From: Coprinopsis marcescibilis
Taxonomy: Eukaryota; Basidiomycota; Agaricomycetes; Agaricales; Psathyrellaceae
Reading direction: 5' to 3'
Assembly (NCBI GenBank): GCA_004369085.1
Contig: ML210305.1
Span: 1 to 62,948, forward strand
Length of the DNA: 62,948 bases
The notes beneath the pieces are model-generated. The model did no database searches. It was not told where the DNA came from and saw only the letters and a list, made by a program, of their open reading frames with translations. The stretch's first letter is position 1. The number at the start of each line of letters is the position of its first letter. Below, in pieces: positions 1-11,650 of the stretch. The position numbers and the translations under genes are program-made.

Positions 1-70
1 TAACAACGTGTTCGAATCTCTTTTGCAGGTGAATCCTACTATCCAAATAGGTAGTATCCAACGACCGACT

Positions 71-970
71 TTATATCACAGCAACCGTGGCAGCTGCCGC
101 CATCCGCTTATCGATAACAGAACCCGTTGCACTCCCGTCCTGTGAAGCTTCCAGCCAGTCACTGCTGTACCACTTTCGTGCATTATTTAACACAAAATCT
201 TCGAATGACCACAAGGTCGGCTCAAGTTTCTGCACCAACTTGAATATGTAGGTCTCGGCTTGAATCTCCGGGGTGAGCTGCGACTTGTCCGGCAGGGGAG
301 GTGGGTGGGAAGGGAGTGAAGGGGTATCCGACAGCGGTGCGAGCTCATCCAGAGGATGAACTGCGATGATGTTTCTGGTATACTCCTGTTGAAAAGGGAA
401 ATGGGCAACGTCAATTAAAGTCAGGACTGCACAAACAAGGAAAGATAGGGATGCCATAAAGATGAGTCATGATAAAGCTTGAGAAGTTGGACCTACTAAG
501 ATCGAGTGGAAAGAAAGAAATGAACAGGCCGATAGATGTGCGACGTACCACACCTTCAAACAGGTCCAAACGCGTCATGTCCGATTCGGTGAGCCCTGTA
601 ACGAAGATGCCTCTCACGGACCTCTCTTCCTGGGTTAGCTCACGACTAAAGAGCTCTCTACCCGCTGAGTAGGGGATGACGCCTGGGTAATCGCCGTTCT
701 ATAAATGGACGAAGGTAACGTTAGACGCCCGCCGAGCACTTTGGGTGATGGGATAATGGAACGACCTTGATGCGGTGTCTTGTGTGATCCTGGAAACGTC
801 TCATCAGAGTGTTGCGGATTATCTGGACAAAGGCGCATAATTACTAGAAGGATTGCTGGACAAAAGCGTAGGTGTGTACCCTCGTTGCCGATAACGCGGG
901 TAAGGATCTTGGGGTGCATCAAAGTACCGTAAAAGAATGAATTGTAGACCTTGGATGAGGAATCGGCCAT
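71..970 (-). CDS. AIG2-like / gamma-glutamylcyclotransferase-fold protein, copy A
   Basis: First of three related minus-strand genes. The protein starts MADSSSKVYNSFFYGTLMHP. The FFYGTLMHP segment matches the substrate-binding loop of the AIG2/GGCT fold, and the later LDLFEG...EYTR block is the other family hallmark. Exons are about 970-845, 789-766 (24 nt, encoding DHTRHRIK), 698 to about 553, and about 378 to 71. The fourth exon carries WSFEDFVLNNARKWY and then an extra C-terminal tail of about 28 residues absent from copies B and C. Family members cleave or transfer gamma-glutamyl groups or form gamma-glutamylcyclotransferase-like pockets; the substrate here is unknown. No signal peptide is seen, so it is probably cytosolic. 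The family call is firm and the exact activity is inferred. Confidence 0.8.
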
Positions 971-1272
971 AGCTGTGTTTCCGCTTGGACTAGCTCAGTA
1001 TGTGGCGGAGGTTTGGTTGTGGTATGAGGACAAGATAAGGGATACACCTGTAATAACTCGAACCGAGGAACGTGTCAACATGCCCCTGTGGAATTTTGTC
1101 ATCGCGGAAAACACGGCCCAGACTACCGAGTTCCAGCGGGTCCCGTACAACTTCGGGTTCCTGAATGATGCGCCTAGCAGCACAGCGCAGAGTCAAGTGG
1201 GGATTTTGGAGTAACATTCGATTTCAAGTGCTCTAGGTACTGTGTTGTACGGAAGCCTGTTTTCTTTTCCTT

Positions 1273-1952
1273 CTAGTACCATTTCCAAGCATTTTTAGCA
1301 ACAAAATCTTCAAAGGACCACAGCGCAGGTTCTAGCACATTGATGCTGGCAAAGATATACGTCTCGGCTTGGATGGTTGGCGGGAGCTGGGATATGTCCG
1401 GGAGAGGAGGGGGGTTCGACGGGATAGACGGGTCTTCCGACAACGGGTCAAGATCTCCCAGTGGGTGTACAGCTATCGGTACACGGGTATAGTACTTTCA
1501 AGCACCATCACGATAATATCTGGGCTGAGCTACAATTGGGACTTACCGAGCCTTCGAAACGATCTAGAAGTTCAATATCCTTTTCTGTCAGGCCAGCGAC
1601 TAAAATTCCTCTAACAGATTTTTCCTCCTGCGAGAGCTCGCGATCAAAGAGCGTCTGGCTTGCAGAGTAGGGGATAACTCCGGGGAAGTCGTAGCCCTGA
1701 GAAGCTATTAATTAGACGCCCACCAGTAGGCATCGTATCGAAGCGTACCTTGACTTTATGTCTGGTATGCTCCTACTGGGCATTGAGTATCAGAGCTTAG
1801 GGAGAAACTCCTGACAATGAGCCTACCAGAAGAACAGCCGGACAGTAGCGAAGGTGTGCACCGTCGTTTCCGACTACCTTGGTGAGAATCTTTGGATGCA
1901 TCAGGATTCCGTAGAAGAACGAGTTGTATAGTTTTGGAGTTCCGTCAGGCAT
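1273..1952 (-). CDS. AIG2-like / gamma-glutamylcyclotransferase-fold protein, copy B
   Basis: Second tandem paralog. It starts MPDGTPKLYNSFFYGILMHP at the ATG complementary to 1950-1952 and ends in ...FVAKNAWKWY just before a TAG at 1273-1275. The internal order matches copy A: YGILMHP loop, a 24-nt exon at 1749-1772 (EHTRHKVK), an exon with GYDFPGVIPYSA and LLDRFEG, and a last exon with YYTRVPIAVHPL and LEPALWSFEDFV. In the binding loop, Thr of YGTL is replaced by Ile (YGIL), the only change in that motif among the three copies. Its start faces the SDE2 start, only 226 bp away, so the two probably share a divergent promoter. Cytosolic enzyme of unknown substrate. Confidence 0.78.
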
Positions 1953-2178
1953 TCTTTGTGTCTCTGACCAGGTTAAATGCTGAAAGTGCGAGATTTGGAG
2001 GAAGGTTTAAGACAACCTTTGACATGGACAACCTGGGTCCTCGGACACCAAAGACGGTGGCAGGCATCGCCAAAAGCCCCTATTGAACCACAAACATCCG
2101 GGACACCGGGCCGAGAACTGATGACCGACAACACAGCCATCGGCCACTAGTTTCCTCTGTCCCTCTCACACAACCATC

Positions 2179-3055
2179 ATGGCAGGCGAAGACAGAACCT
2201 CCCTTTTGGTCTCTACATTCTCTCCATTCCCTTCGCTTAATCTCTTACTGCCATCTTCGACCCCAATTGGCGATATATATCCTCTACTGACAGCACGATA
2301 CCCTGAACTCCCAGCAAGTCTCGAAGAATCCCTGGTCTTCACTACTCATGCTGGCTATACACCCGCACCAGAGGATGTTTTGTCGTCATTACGCTCAAAC
2401 GACGGGAACCTCGTAGCTCTTCGCCTTGCACCAAGGGTTCTTGGAGGAAAGGGTGGTTTCGGAAGTCAGCTCCGTGCTGCTGGAGGTCGCATGAGCAGCC
2501 AGAAAACCAACAACAATGACTCATGTCGTGATTTGTCCGGTAGACGGTTGAGCACCATCAGGGAGGCCAAGAAGTGTGTAGCTTTTCTTGTTTGATCATT
2601 GTGGATATCTGCTCATTGTTGAATTCAGGTTGGCCGAATACCTTGAGGCTGAACCAGAACGCCTCGCAGCCAAGGCAGAGGCTCAACGAGCCAAGCTCGA
2701 GGCCCTAGAGAAGAAACTTGGAATTGACCAACAAAAGAATGGCGAAGGTTCGAGCAGTGGAGCACCAGAAGTGTTGGCAGGCAAGAAACATCGGTTTGAA
2801 GACGCGGAGTACGTCGAGCAGACCAAGGAACTGTCTGAGAACGTCAAGAATGCGGTGTCGGCGGCATTTTTGAAGAAGAAAAAGAAGGCAAAGCTGAACC
2901 ATGGCAATTCTACGAATGAGAGCTCCGCGAAGCCAGAGACAGCATCCAAGTCAAAGGACACTAGCTCAACCTCTCAGGCGAAGCGATCTCAATCTGTCGA
3001 GAAGGAGACTCCAGTGGTCACAGTACCTGCTGTAGTAGAAGAGATTGGGGCTTGA
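2179..3055 (+). CDS. SDE2: Sde2 homolog (ubiquitin-fold splicing/genome-maintenance factor)
   Basis: Two exons, 2179-2573 and 2629-3055, joined to read IREAKKLAEYLEAEPERL. The N-terminal 90 or so residues form the Sde2 ubiquitin-like fold and end in RVLGGKGGFGSQLRAAGG. This holds the invariant GG-KGG processing site, where family members are cut by deubiquitinases to release an activated C-terminal fragment beginning with Lys. The next conserved block is CRDLSGRRLSTIREAKK. The C-terminal half is Lys/Glu-rich and probably helical, then low complexity. In fission yeast the processed protein joins the spliceosome and supports excision of particular introns; in animals it also acts in replication stress. 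It lies between AIG2 copies B (divergent) and C (convergent, about 150 bp away). Confidence 0.92.
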
Positions 3056-3203
3056 TTCGAGGCCTGGTTACCCATTGTACGATATTGTATTTCACTCTTT
3101 GTGCCCGCTGTCTTATAATAAATCGAGGTCATGTACATCATGAAATAGGGCTCCGCCGAGAACCTGCCCTCCTTCCACTCTTCATCTGGTTTTGGTGACT
3201 ACT

Positions 3204-3911
3204 TTAATCGGATTCGTAGTCGAACCATTTGTAGGCATTCTCCTTCACAAAGTCCTCAAAGGACCACAATTCTGGTTCCAGCTGCGCTACATTCAAGAAG
3301 ACGTACGTTTGCGCCTTGAAAGGTGATGCAAGCTCTGGCGTAGGAGGCAGTGGTGTAGAATGGAGAAGAACGAGGTCTAAATCTTCCTCGGAGTGCGTAC
3401 TGATTGACGCAGAGGGAGCAAGGGGGTGTATATCAACCTCGACTCGTTTGTATTCCTGTAATTCCACGTGAAGTTGCTTCACGAACTGCGTATGTAAAGA
3501 AGAGAGGTTACTCACGTCGCCTTCGAAATAATCTAAGAATTCGATATCACTCTCGGTCAAGCCCATGACAAGTGTCCCTCGTACAGAACGTTCGTCTTGA
3601 CTGAGCTCTCGACTGAAAAGCGTCTTGCCCTTGGACTCGGGTATAATTCCTGGATAGTCGACATCCTGAAGATGAAGTTACATCTAGAGTAATGCCTCTC
3701 TGTGAACAGCCCCTCATACCTTGACTTTGTGCCGGGTATAGTTCTAGTTTATAATCGATCAGCACAGTAACTTCGTCTCGACACGGCGCGATCTTACCAG
3801 CAGTATCGCTGGGCAGTACACTAAATGAGTAGCTTCGTTCTGGATGATCTGTTTGAGAATCGTAGGATGCATTAGAGTCCCGTAGAAGAATGCGCTCGCA
3901 GTGGTAGACAT
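3204..3911 (-). CDS. AIG2-like / gamma-glutamylcyclotransferase-fold protein, copy C
   Basis: Third paralog, separated from A and B by SDE2. It starts MSTTASAFFYGTLMHPTILK at the ATG complementary to 3909-3911 and ends ...FVKENAYKWFDYESD. It keeps the YGTLMHP loop, a 24-nt exon at 3720-3743 (NYTRHKVK), a DVDYPGIIPES-type exon, LDYFEGD, and a last exon with EYKRVEVDIHPL and LEPELWSFEDFV. The acidic tail DYESD differs from A and B. The start faces CTU2 across 178 bp. Same fold and probably same class of activity as A and B; it is the most divergent in the linker before WSFEDFV. Confidence 0.8.
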
Positions 3912-4089
3912 GGTATGATGTAGAAGGTGGTCCTAACCTGCCATTTATCCTTATCATAGTAGTTCACTAATGAGTCCATCAACACGAGAAGCGCTCGATG
4001 ATCGATCAATCAAACGTTTTGAATCAACATTGGACTCGGACAGGGTCCGACAGTGACTCAGTTACAGAACCTTTATTTCTACTACCACC

Positions 4090-5945
4090 ATGTCTACCTC
4101 TTGCGGTAATCCAGCTGTAGAGGAAGATGCCCTGATGATGCGTATGTGTCGTCGACCTACGAAAAGTGTAGCTGATTCTGACTGATATATAGGGAAGGCC
4201 AAATTTGACAGATCAAAACAATGCGTCAAGTGCAAGGAACGACAGGGAAATATCGTCATACGGCATGCAGTCTATTGCAAGTTCGTTAAGATCTACTCCT
4301 GCGTAATGTTGGTTGAATGAACCTCTACAGGCCTTGCTTTTTCCCGTTAATTGTCGCGCGGTTCCGCAAAACATTGGAACCTGTTGTCAACCCAAAACCC
4401 GATGGTCCTCGCAAAAAGGGCTTGAAGGCCAGTGGTAGCCTTGTCATCGGCTTCTCAGGGGGGGTGGGGTCTACGGTCCTCTTGGACCTTGTAGCCAAAT
4501 CTTACTTTCATGCTCCAAGCGGGGATGAAGAGAATGCGAAACCGAGGGGCGGATCGGCGCATCCTCGAAATCTCACCGGAAAAGATTCAAGCATATGGAA
4601 GGGAATACCAGCAGTGTGCTATATAGAGCTGTCGGGCGTGGTCCCCGGAGTAGGTTACCAAATCCAAGCTTTCTACGACGCATCCCAGCTGACCGACCTC
4701 CTCAGAGCATGGACAAAATTGAAGAGGCGCGAAAGATAGTAGAAAAATATTCCGTCCAGGAAGGCAGCTTCTCATTCGACTTCATTCCTGTCAGAATAGA
4801 AGATGCTTTTAACGAAGCTTGGTGGGCTGAACTAGAGGGTGTCGATCTATCTACTGCTGCGCGATCTCTCGGTATCGACATCGCAGACGAATGTGAGTGA
4901 ATCCTAACCTTTCATGAACATGACTGTCTTACATTGATTTCAGTTATTCCCCTTTCCAACCTACCCTCGAGCTCCACGGCGACATCGACCCCTTTGGAGG
5001 CTCTGCAAAATTATCTGTCATCATTGCCGACCCAAACCGCGAAAGAGAGTGCCATCCAAACGTTGACGAGGATGCTTTTATTGTACACTGCTGCATCTCG
5101 CAACGCGTCGCATCTCTTGCTCGGGACGTCTCTCACCACACTCTCAATCAATCTGATCTCTGGAATTTCTCAAGGGTCGGGGTTCTCTGTCAATGAAGAG
5201 GCCTACGAGGAATGGACTCACCAACCACGCTCTCTCGGTGCAGAAAGCGGGGGTGTACCATCTAAGGTTCGCATCGTGCGACCACTTCGAGATGTCGGAA
5301 GCAAAGAATGCGGATTCTGGATGTGGTGGTGCCATCTGAATGCTGTTGGAAAAAAGAGGCTTGCATCTGGAAAGCAAAGCATTGTCTCTTTGGCTAGAGA
5401 TTTTATCATGGGATTAGAGCAGGACTTTCCCTCAACTGTCAGCACCATCGCGAGAACTTGCGCCAAAGTTACGCCAAAGCAAAAATCCGACACCACATGC
5501 ATCTTATGCGAAAGGTGAGATTTTCCCCATGGATTCGCTACCTCACACTAGCTAATGAAACGCCCAACTCATCGATAGGCCTGCGCAACACGATGCGCAA
5601 GAGTGGAAGGCGCGTATATCGATACGGTCGTATTGCGACGAGGCATTCAAGGATTCAGGTCACCCCTTACCTCCACACCTGAACGAATTCCCACAAGGAA
5701 AAGAGATTGCTCACAACGGGTCATCGCTTCTCGCTACGAAGCTCTGCTATGCATGTCATACAACATTCACCAGCCGAAGCAGTCGTGGAAACATGACTGG
5801 AAAGGGGGGAGACCACTCAATATCCAACGTTATCCCGCTACCAACTTGGACTCTGACCACCGTCGAAAGCGAAATACTCGCGTCTCGTAAATTAGACCGC
5901 AAGGACATGCGCAAACAGATACAGGATTTCATTCTCGACGAATAG
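4090..5945 (+). CDS. CTU2: Cytoplasmic tRNA 2-thiolation protein 2 (Ctu2/Ncs2)
   Basis: Starts MSTSCGNPAVEEDALMM; the first intron begins at 4142 and the second exon at 4193. An N-terminal zinc knuckle is visible as CVKCKERQ...YCKPCF, assembled across the second intron. A P-loop-like SGGVGSTVLLDLV follows (PP-loop ATPase family; Ctu2 normally has a degenerate version of the Ctu1 SGGxDS site). Further conserved blocks are LLGTSLTTLSINLISG, VRPLRDVG, STVSTIARTCAKVTPK, and C-terminal CxxC pairs in CILCER and LCYACHTTF. It ends RKDMRKQIQDFILDE. With Ctu1 it 2-thiolates the wobble uridine of tRNA Lys/Glu/Gln in the cytosol, using sulfur relayed by Urm1. At least five introns. The start is the first in-frame ATG ahead of the zinc knuckle. 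Confidence 0.92.
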
Positions 5946-6104
5946 ACTACGTAGACCCCTTTCCTTCTCCACGCTATTGCCAATCTACGTCACCGCCGTA
6001 TCTTGGATCTACCTAACACTTATATTACACTTCTCGACGCCCAGGTACAAACCCATACGCTGTCTCACGTCAACCTTACCTTGGTCAGAACGTCCTTCAA
6101 TAGA

Positions 6105-7191
6105 ATGGCGAGCATACAAAACTTCAAGTGCATCCTTGTCACTGGCGCAACCTCGGGCATCGGACGCGAGCTGGCTCGCAACATTGCGCGACTCCCTCAT
6201 AAACCCCGCGTCGTCGCTGTAGGACGCAGAAAGGAGCGACTTGCAGAGCTCAAAACGGAAGGGCTAGAGACTATTCAATTCGACACGGACACTGGCGAGT
6301 CGGGCATCTCTAGCTTTGTGAACCAAGCTCTGGCGAGGTATCCAGACGTAAGTCTGTGCTACAAAGCGTCCCAAATCTTTTAGATGACAGTCAGCTATTC
6401 GACTCAAAGATTGACTGTATCTTGCTTGGAGCAGGTATGCAGAGGAACTTGAATCTCAGAAAGCCAGCTAGCATCGACATCCATGGCGTGTTCAACCCCT
6501 ATTCCCAGTAATCTATTGCTAATACTTGAACCCTCTTCACTAGCTATGAACCAAGAGTTTAACACCAACTACACTGCAATAGTCCTCACTATCATTCGAT
6601 TCCTTCCTCACTTCTTGAAGCTAGGAGGTCGCCCCGCTCTTCGCCGCTTTCAAACATGAGCTGATTCCCTCATATTAGGAGCATGGAAAAGAGACCGGAA
6701 TCATCACCATTACATCCGGTCTATCCATCGTCCCTGCTGTCTGGGCACCGAACTACTCCGCAACAAAGGCTGCCCTTCATAGCTTTACGGGGTCCCTTCG
6801 CGTTCAGATGAAAGATACCAATGTCAAGGTGGTCGAAATTGTTCCTCCGTGTGTATTTATCTGTCCATCCCCGGGCACCATTAGCTGACCTTCCACGTCT
6901 ATAGACTGGTTGAGTCCGAGCTACACAACGGTATGGGAAATGCTAGCCTCTAAATTTTGGTCCTAATCACCTTTCCTTTCAACAGCTGAAGGGACCACGT
7001 CGCGTTTGGCGGGGAGCTGGGTGCCTCTTGACAAGTTCACTGATACCTGTATGGATGGCTTGAAAGGGGGGCTGGAGACTATCTGTTACGATAACCAAGC
7101 GAGCAAGGGGCAGTACGAAAAGTTCGAGAAAGGGAAAGAAACAATAATGGCAGAATCCTACAAGTGGTTCCAAGAGGCAACGAAAAACTAG
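6105..7191 (+). CDS. Short-chain dehydrogenase/reductase (DltE-like classical SDR)
   Basis: Multi-exon gene starting MASIQNFKCILVTGATSGIG, which places the Rossmann TGxxxGIG near residue 12. VVAVGRRKERLAELK follows the second strand. A later exon gives ITSGLSIVPAVWAPNYSATK, with catalytic Tyr-x-x-x-Lys in YSATK. The C-terminus runs GQYEKFEKGKETIMAESYKW. Introns lie around 6350-6415, near 6440-6545 and in two short stretches near 6850-6985. An in-frame Met further upstream (6003) would add 34 residues with no SDR homology, so the ATG right before the Rossmann strand was chosen. NAD(P)H-dependent oxidoreductase, substrate unknown, cytosolic. It converges on the CAX gene with a 120-bp gap. Confidence 0.85.
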
Positions 7192-7311
7192 ATCCTTGTT
7201 CGTTATGTATTACAAGTACGCCGCGAATAACATAAATTGAGTTCTGGCCCACCGCTATGATAGTCTATGGCGCGGGAGGGCAGGCTACGAGAAAATCTAG
7301 AGGTACAGAAC

Positions 7312-10231
7312 CTAATTCGGAGTCAGGAACAACGGCCACGAAGGACAGTTGTATCTCGCACCTGGGTAGAACCAGAATGAAACTGCGATAATAATGTAGA
7401 GGGCTGCAAGGGGGGTATTAATGACCAGCGTCAAGGTCTGTCGGCTCGATATACTCACAGACGAGGATTACGCCCTCAAGCCAATTTGACTTGCCATCTG
7501 CAATCACATAGCTAGTGGTTTGCACTGGGATCCTTCAATAAGCGGGTACCAAAGGAAGAAGCAAATACCCTACCTGATAAATACAAAACCTGAAAGTATT
7601 CCGTGATATTGTCAGTTTCTGGTCGTCCTAGATTCAGCACGGTACTCACTAAGGATTGAAAAGGGTCCATCAACAAAGTAAGGGGCTTGTTCACTATCCA
7701 TGCTAAAATAACCATGAAGCTATATTGACGTCAAAGACCAGTATTGGATATATAACGCATGCACTGACGGAATGACAAATAGAGCAGTTTGCTAGGGTTA
7801 TCTTTGAGCGACGGCCGGCCCAGAAATCAGAGGAGCACTTACAATGGTTGATCCAACCGCGACAGATACGCTCAAGCTAAGCTCGTCTCGCACAGATACC
7901 CTCATGGCGGTGATTAACTCTGGAATTAACCGTCGGTTAAAGGATCGGAGAAAAAGGAAAAATAACGTGCGAACCTGCCGTTGAACTGATGACTGGGAGT
8001 AGGATCAGCGCGATCCAGTCTTTGCTGACTCGGCTGGAAATTCCGTCCATAGCCTCAACCAACCAGTCCGCCATTACAGCTACTGCCTGGATGCGTAACT
8101 TAAATGAGTCATGTTTGACGACGACAGCAATGGCCTGAACTCACAACAGTGACGATAAGGAGCAGAGTAGACGTCATAAACCAACTAAGTTGAGGCTCCT
8201 TGATAGTTACTGTCCTTTCCATAGGAACTTGCTTCCCTTCCTCGGGGAGCGATAGAAAGTAAGAGTCTACTCGTGAGTTATCCACGGTATCAATTGACGG
8301 AGTCGAAACAGCCGTAATTGTGGAGTCGGTAGTGGTTTGTCTCGCCATTCCGTTAAATGGATAATCGTTTTCCACCAGTCGGACAGTGCTCTGACCTTGA
8401 GGATGTGCATATAAGACGGTGTCAACGAGAGAAGAGGTCGAGAAACTTCGGTGAGGAACGAGAGGCGATGGTGCTCTGAGGCTTCCGGGGGCACGAGGTC
8501 GTAAAGGGGGCAAGGAAGCGACTGATGGCGATATTGAGCTTGAGGAAGCGCTTCTGACTTTTGGGTGCCCATGCTTTCGAAAAGTCGATCGGGATTTGGC
8601 GCTCAGGTATGCGGCTGCCTTTTCTGCTGAGATGTTTTGAGTAGCTGGAAGCCGTTCACTTTTCTTGTTGTGATTGTCGTTGTAAAGATGAGAGTGTGAC
8701 CAGAATTGAAACGCTAAATAAGACCCATAAACTAGAAGGGATCAGCTCCATTGAGTACGCGAGATATAGGGAGTGACCTACTGAACATGAGGACCACAGA
8801 CACTCCGTGGCTCATATTCAGGATATCCCGCCTTTGCAAATCTGCGGCCTCTCCGTCCAGACTGAGAGTGAAATGGTATGCTGCAGGGAGAAGGAGTACT
8901 CCGACACTTATTATCAACAACGAGGAATGGATTTGCGTTGCGGCTAGGAATCGTCAGAAACAATCATTAACTCTGCGCAATCACTCACTTGGGTCAAATC
9001 CTTGCTCAGAAAAGCGCATTCCTCCCGCGAAAAAACACAGACCCAGGACCAGTACTGGTCATACTCGATTAGTTCATAGACAGCCTGCAAAAGCAAGGAC
9101 AGCTAACAAAGTTTGCTTAGAATAGATCCGACAACTGATATGTAGAAGAGGCGTTAGAAACAGCAAACATACTGGACTAACAGAACTCACGCGACGACTG
9201 CACAACGCGCAATTCGCATTTTCGAAGGGCTGAAATCTGTAGCGGGGTCAATATTGTGGATTGTATCATTGGACAAGTGATTGTACTGCAACAACGATCT
9301 CGACACTGAGTTTGTCAGAGGCATGGGTACCCAAGGTGATTCCCGCAGACTCACAAATTACTCTATGGGTTGATCAATAATCGGTCACAAGTTACAAAAG
9401 GGTACGTGCTACTCACCATACTTGCATTCAACAAACCCGTCTTGGAACCTCCAATGCGAAGGGCAAATTCGGCGATGGACAGATCGTGTAACTGAGGACA
9501 TAATTATCTTTTACGAGCTCTTGCTAGAGATAGCTGAACGCGTACCCGTACTAGGGGAATCATGGCGAGGATGCATACTGAAAAGAGTGTCAGCACATTA
9601 GCAGCGGACAGACGTTTCCAAGGAGCATACGCGAGAACGTTAGGGTGTGTGCCTCAACAAAAATCAATTTCGTTGCCCACTTAGAAGATGCTGAGATTCC
9701 ATTGCATGAGGTTGACCAAAGGAAATCTTACAGCAGTCGGGATCGTGATGAGAAGGATATTGAGCCCTGTAGCAACGGTTATTAATCACCCAAGGGACTT
9801 GAACGGAAAGACTGACATGATCCAAATACAATGATTTTCCATCCAACAAAGTGGCGAGACCACTTTTGCCGACTGGAAAGTGCTTCGACCCCAACAAGTT
9901 TCTCTTGCGATTCCGATGCATAGAATGGGAGTCCACCTTTACTCGCCTTTGCTGAACTTGGGATCTCTGGACTCAGTATTCGACCCTGTGAGTCGGAAAG
10001 CGGTAGTCGGACGAAGTGGCTATCGTGAAGGTCATCAGGTTCAGGGTATCTGTGACGAGGACTGAACGTGGCGGAGTCAACGCCCACCGATGCCGGCATC
10101 AGTAGAAAGCTGCGAATGTGTGTAAGAGGACTGGTTGAAGGGTGAGAGTCGCAGATCGAGGAAAGACAACGAAGTCGGCGGGATATGTGCGTGCCTTTCC
10201 CAAACAGGAAGGTGGCTGGCACCGAGGGCAC
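7312..10231 (-). CDS. CAX-family cation/H+ exchanger with divergent signature motifs
   Basis: A heavily split gene (roughly 15 or more exons). The first exon, 10231-9817, gives a cytosolic N-terminus of about 138 residues. The transmembrane core then reads WLNILLITIPTA, KWATKLIFVEAHTLTFS, AEFALRIGGSKTGLLNAS, SNFVEIVVAISALRK, CELRVVQSSLVGSILSK, LLLVLGLCFFAGGMRF and YLAFQFWSHSHLY. A Ser/Pro-rich loop of about 150 residues follows, then the second half: ADWLVEAMDGIS, LLPVISSTAELITAM, SVAVGSTIQTALFVIP, NKPLTLLMDPF, YIIIAVSFWFYP. This is the order of vacuolar Ca2+/H+ exchangers. The first alpha-repeat signature GNxxE appears as SNFVE; the second, GNxxEH, appears as SSTAEL, so Gly, Asn and His are lost while both Glu remain. 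An exon of only 8 nt (9355-9362) encodes the SNF part. Ion specificity is therefore uncertain. Confidence 0.85.
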
Positions 10232-10355
10232 ATATCGGGACCTACTAAAGAGGAGTGAAAGGGAAATATAAATGATATTACATTATAGATGGTGTAATGA
10301 CTGTATTCCAGTTTTTGTAATGTGTGGTCATTTATTTTGAGGAATCGTGGAAAAT

Positions 10356-11650
10356 TCAGTTCGAATGCACTGCTCGATGTAAGTAAGGAAGGACGTTGTT
10401 TGTCGATGAAGTTGGGGAGCCAAAACTGTCGTAGAATGATTTCGTGGGTGACTGTGTGAAGTCGACTGTCGGAGCATTTGACCCAATGTCAGTGAAGGTT
10501 AAATCGGACGGGATGTCACTGTTGTCGGATCGGTATTCGTCCCGTTCCGTAACCGCATCGGCAGCGGGGCCTTCCTTGCGCAAAGCTCGATAGATGGATG
10601 TTATAATGATAGCAGTGTTGCAAACGACCAGTGAAACGGCAACCTGCGGTTGTGGCGTCAGATTTTATTGTATATGATAGCTGATGGTACTTTACCTCCA
10701 AGGATGCAAACATTCCAAATAAGAAACGGGAATCTGGCCCCAAATCGATGTTTGAAAACGAAGCAATGGCAAAGACGAGCACGGATAGCATAGTCAGAAT
10801 ACTTGCAGAAAAGACCGTGAGGATTAAGTAGCGTTCTGTCTGGCTGAGCGGGAGCCGGGAGAGAAAGAATACAGAAGTCATAACCAAAAGTATGTCACTG
10901 ATAAAATCAGCTGGGTCATTAAGGTATAGTTAGTAACAATCCTAGAATTGACTTAAAAATTATTACGCACTTAATGGCATATACAATGCTTTAATGTTGT
11001 ATCCATTTACTCCATGTATACAACGATCGTCTTTCGATTTTACGAAACCCAGAGTTTCGCATGTTAACGTTGTTACCAAAACGGCACTGAGAAACGTCAG
11101 ACCAAACAAAGCAGTCATGCCCAATCCGACTATTCTTCCAGGGTGCTTGTCAGGAAAGACTCTGGACAGAGACAGTGATAGAACCATCCGAGTGGACCTT
11201 GAGGAAATTCAGACATGAAGAACACCAAATTAACACGTCGTCTTACCAAACGATGAGTAGAAAGAGGAACGTAGATAGCCAATATGAGAAAATGGGCTTT
11301 GCTTGGTCCCCCGGGCTCGGGTCTATAATGATGCACAGAATGGGGAGCTCAAAATGCTACCTGTTTGACAAGTGCAGATTAACTGGTACTTACTGGCATC
11401 TTGGAATTTGATTAACACCGCAGTGGAATACACCAGATCTCCAAGCAGAGGAACAACGACCAAATAGTCATCCCACCAAAGACGACTGAACTTGAAGCGG
11501 TACACAAGTCGGTAGACCGTTGCGATAATGGCAAGGATGTGGAGAAGTTCTGTGCAAGCTGGAAAGACGATGTTCGATTAACTGTGGCACATAGCAAGCG
11601 AGAAAAGCCAGACCTTTCCAGGCGACGGTATTTTGTGCAGGGAGTGCCAT
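10356..11650 (-). CDS. Rhodopsin-like seven-TM fungal membrane protein
   Basis: Starts MALPAQNTVAWK; the first intron ends in ...CTTTCCAG and the next exon gives ACTELLHILAIIATVYRL. RLWWDDYLVVVPLLGDLVYS follows: the WWDD after the second helix is typical of the fungal rhodopsin-like / integral membrane family that includes SAT4/PTH11-type proteins. Later helices are in LGMTALFGLTFLSAVLVTTL, YLILTVFSASILTMLSVLVF and VAVSLVVCNTAIIITSIYRAL. The cytosolic C-terminus is Ser/Thr/Asp-rich and ends near 10356. Probably a plasma-membrane receptor or transporter-like protein of unknown ligand. It lies 124 bp upstream of CAX on the same strand and is divergent from the helicase. Exons in the middle (10890-11320) are clear by frame, but some junctions are not exactly fixed. 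Confidence 0.7.

Noticed and set aside
10..18. GTTCGAATC, a tRNA box B-like sequence.
   Set aside because: The flanking five-base stems do not pair, and no upstream arms are in the window.
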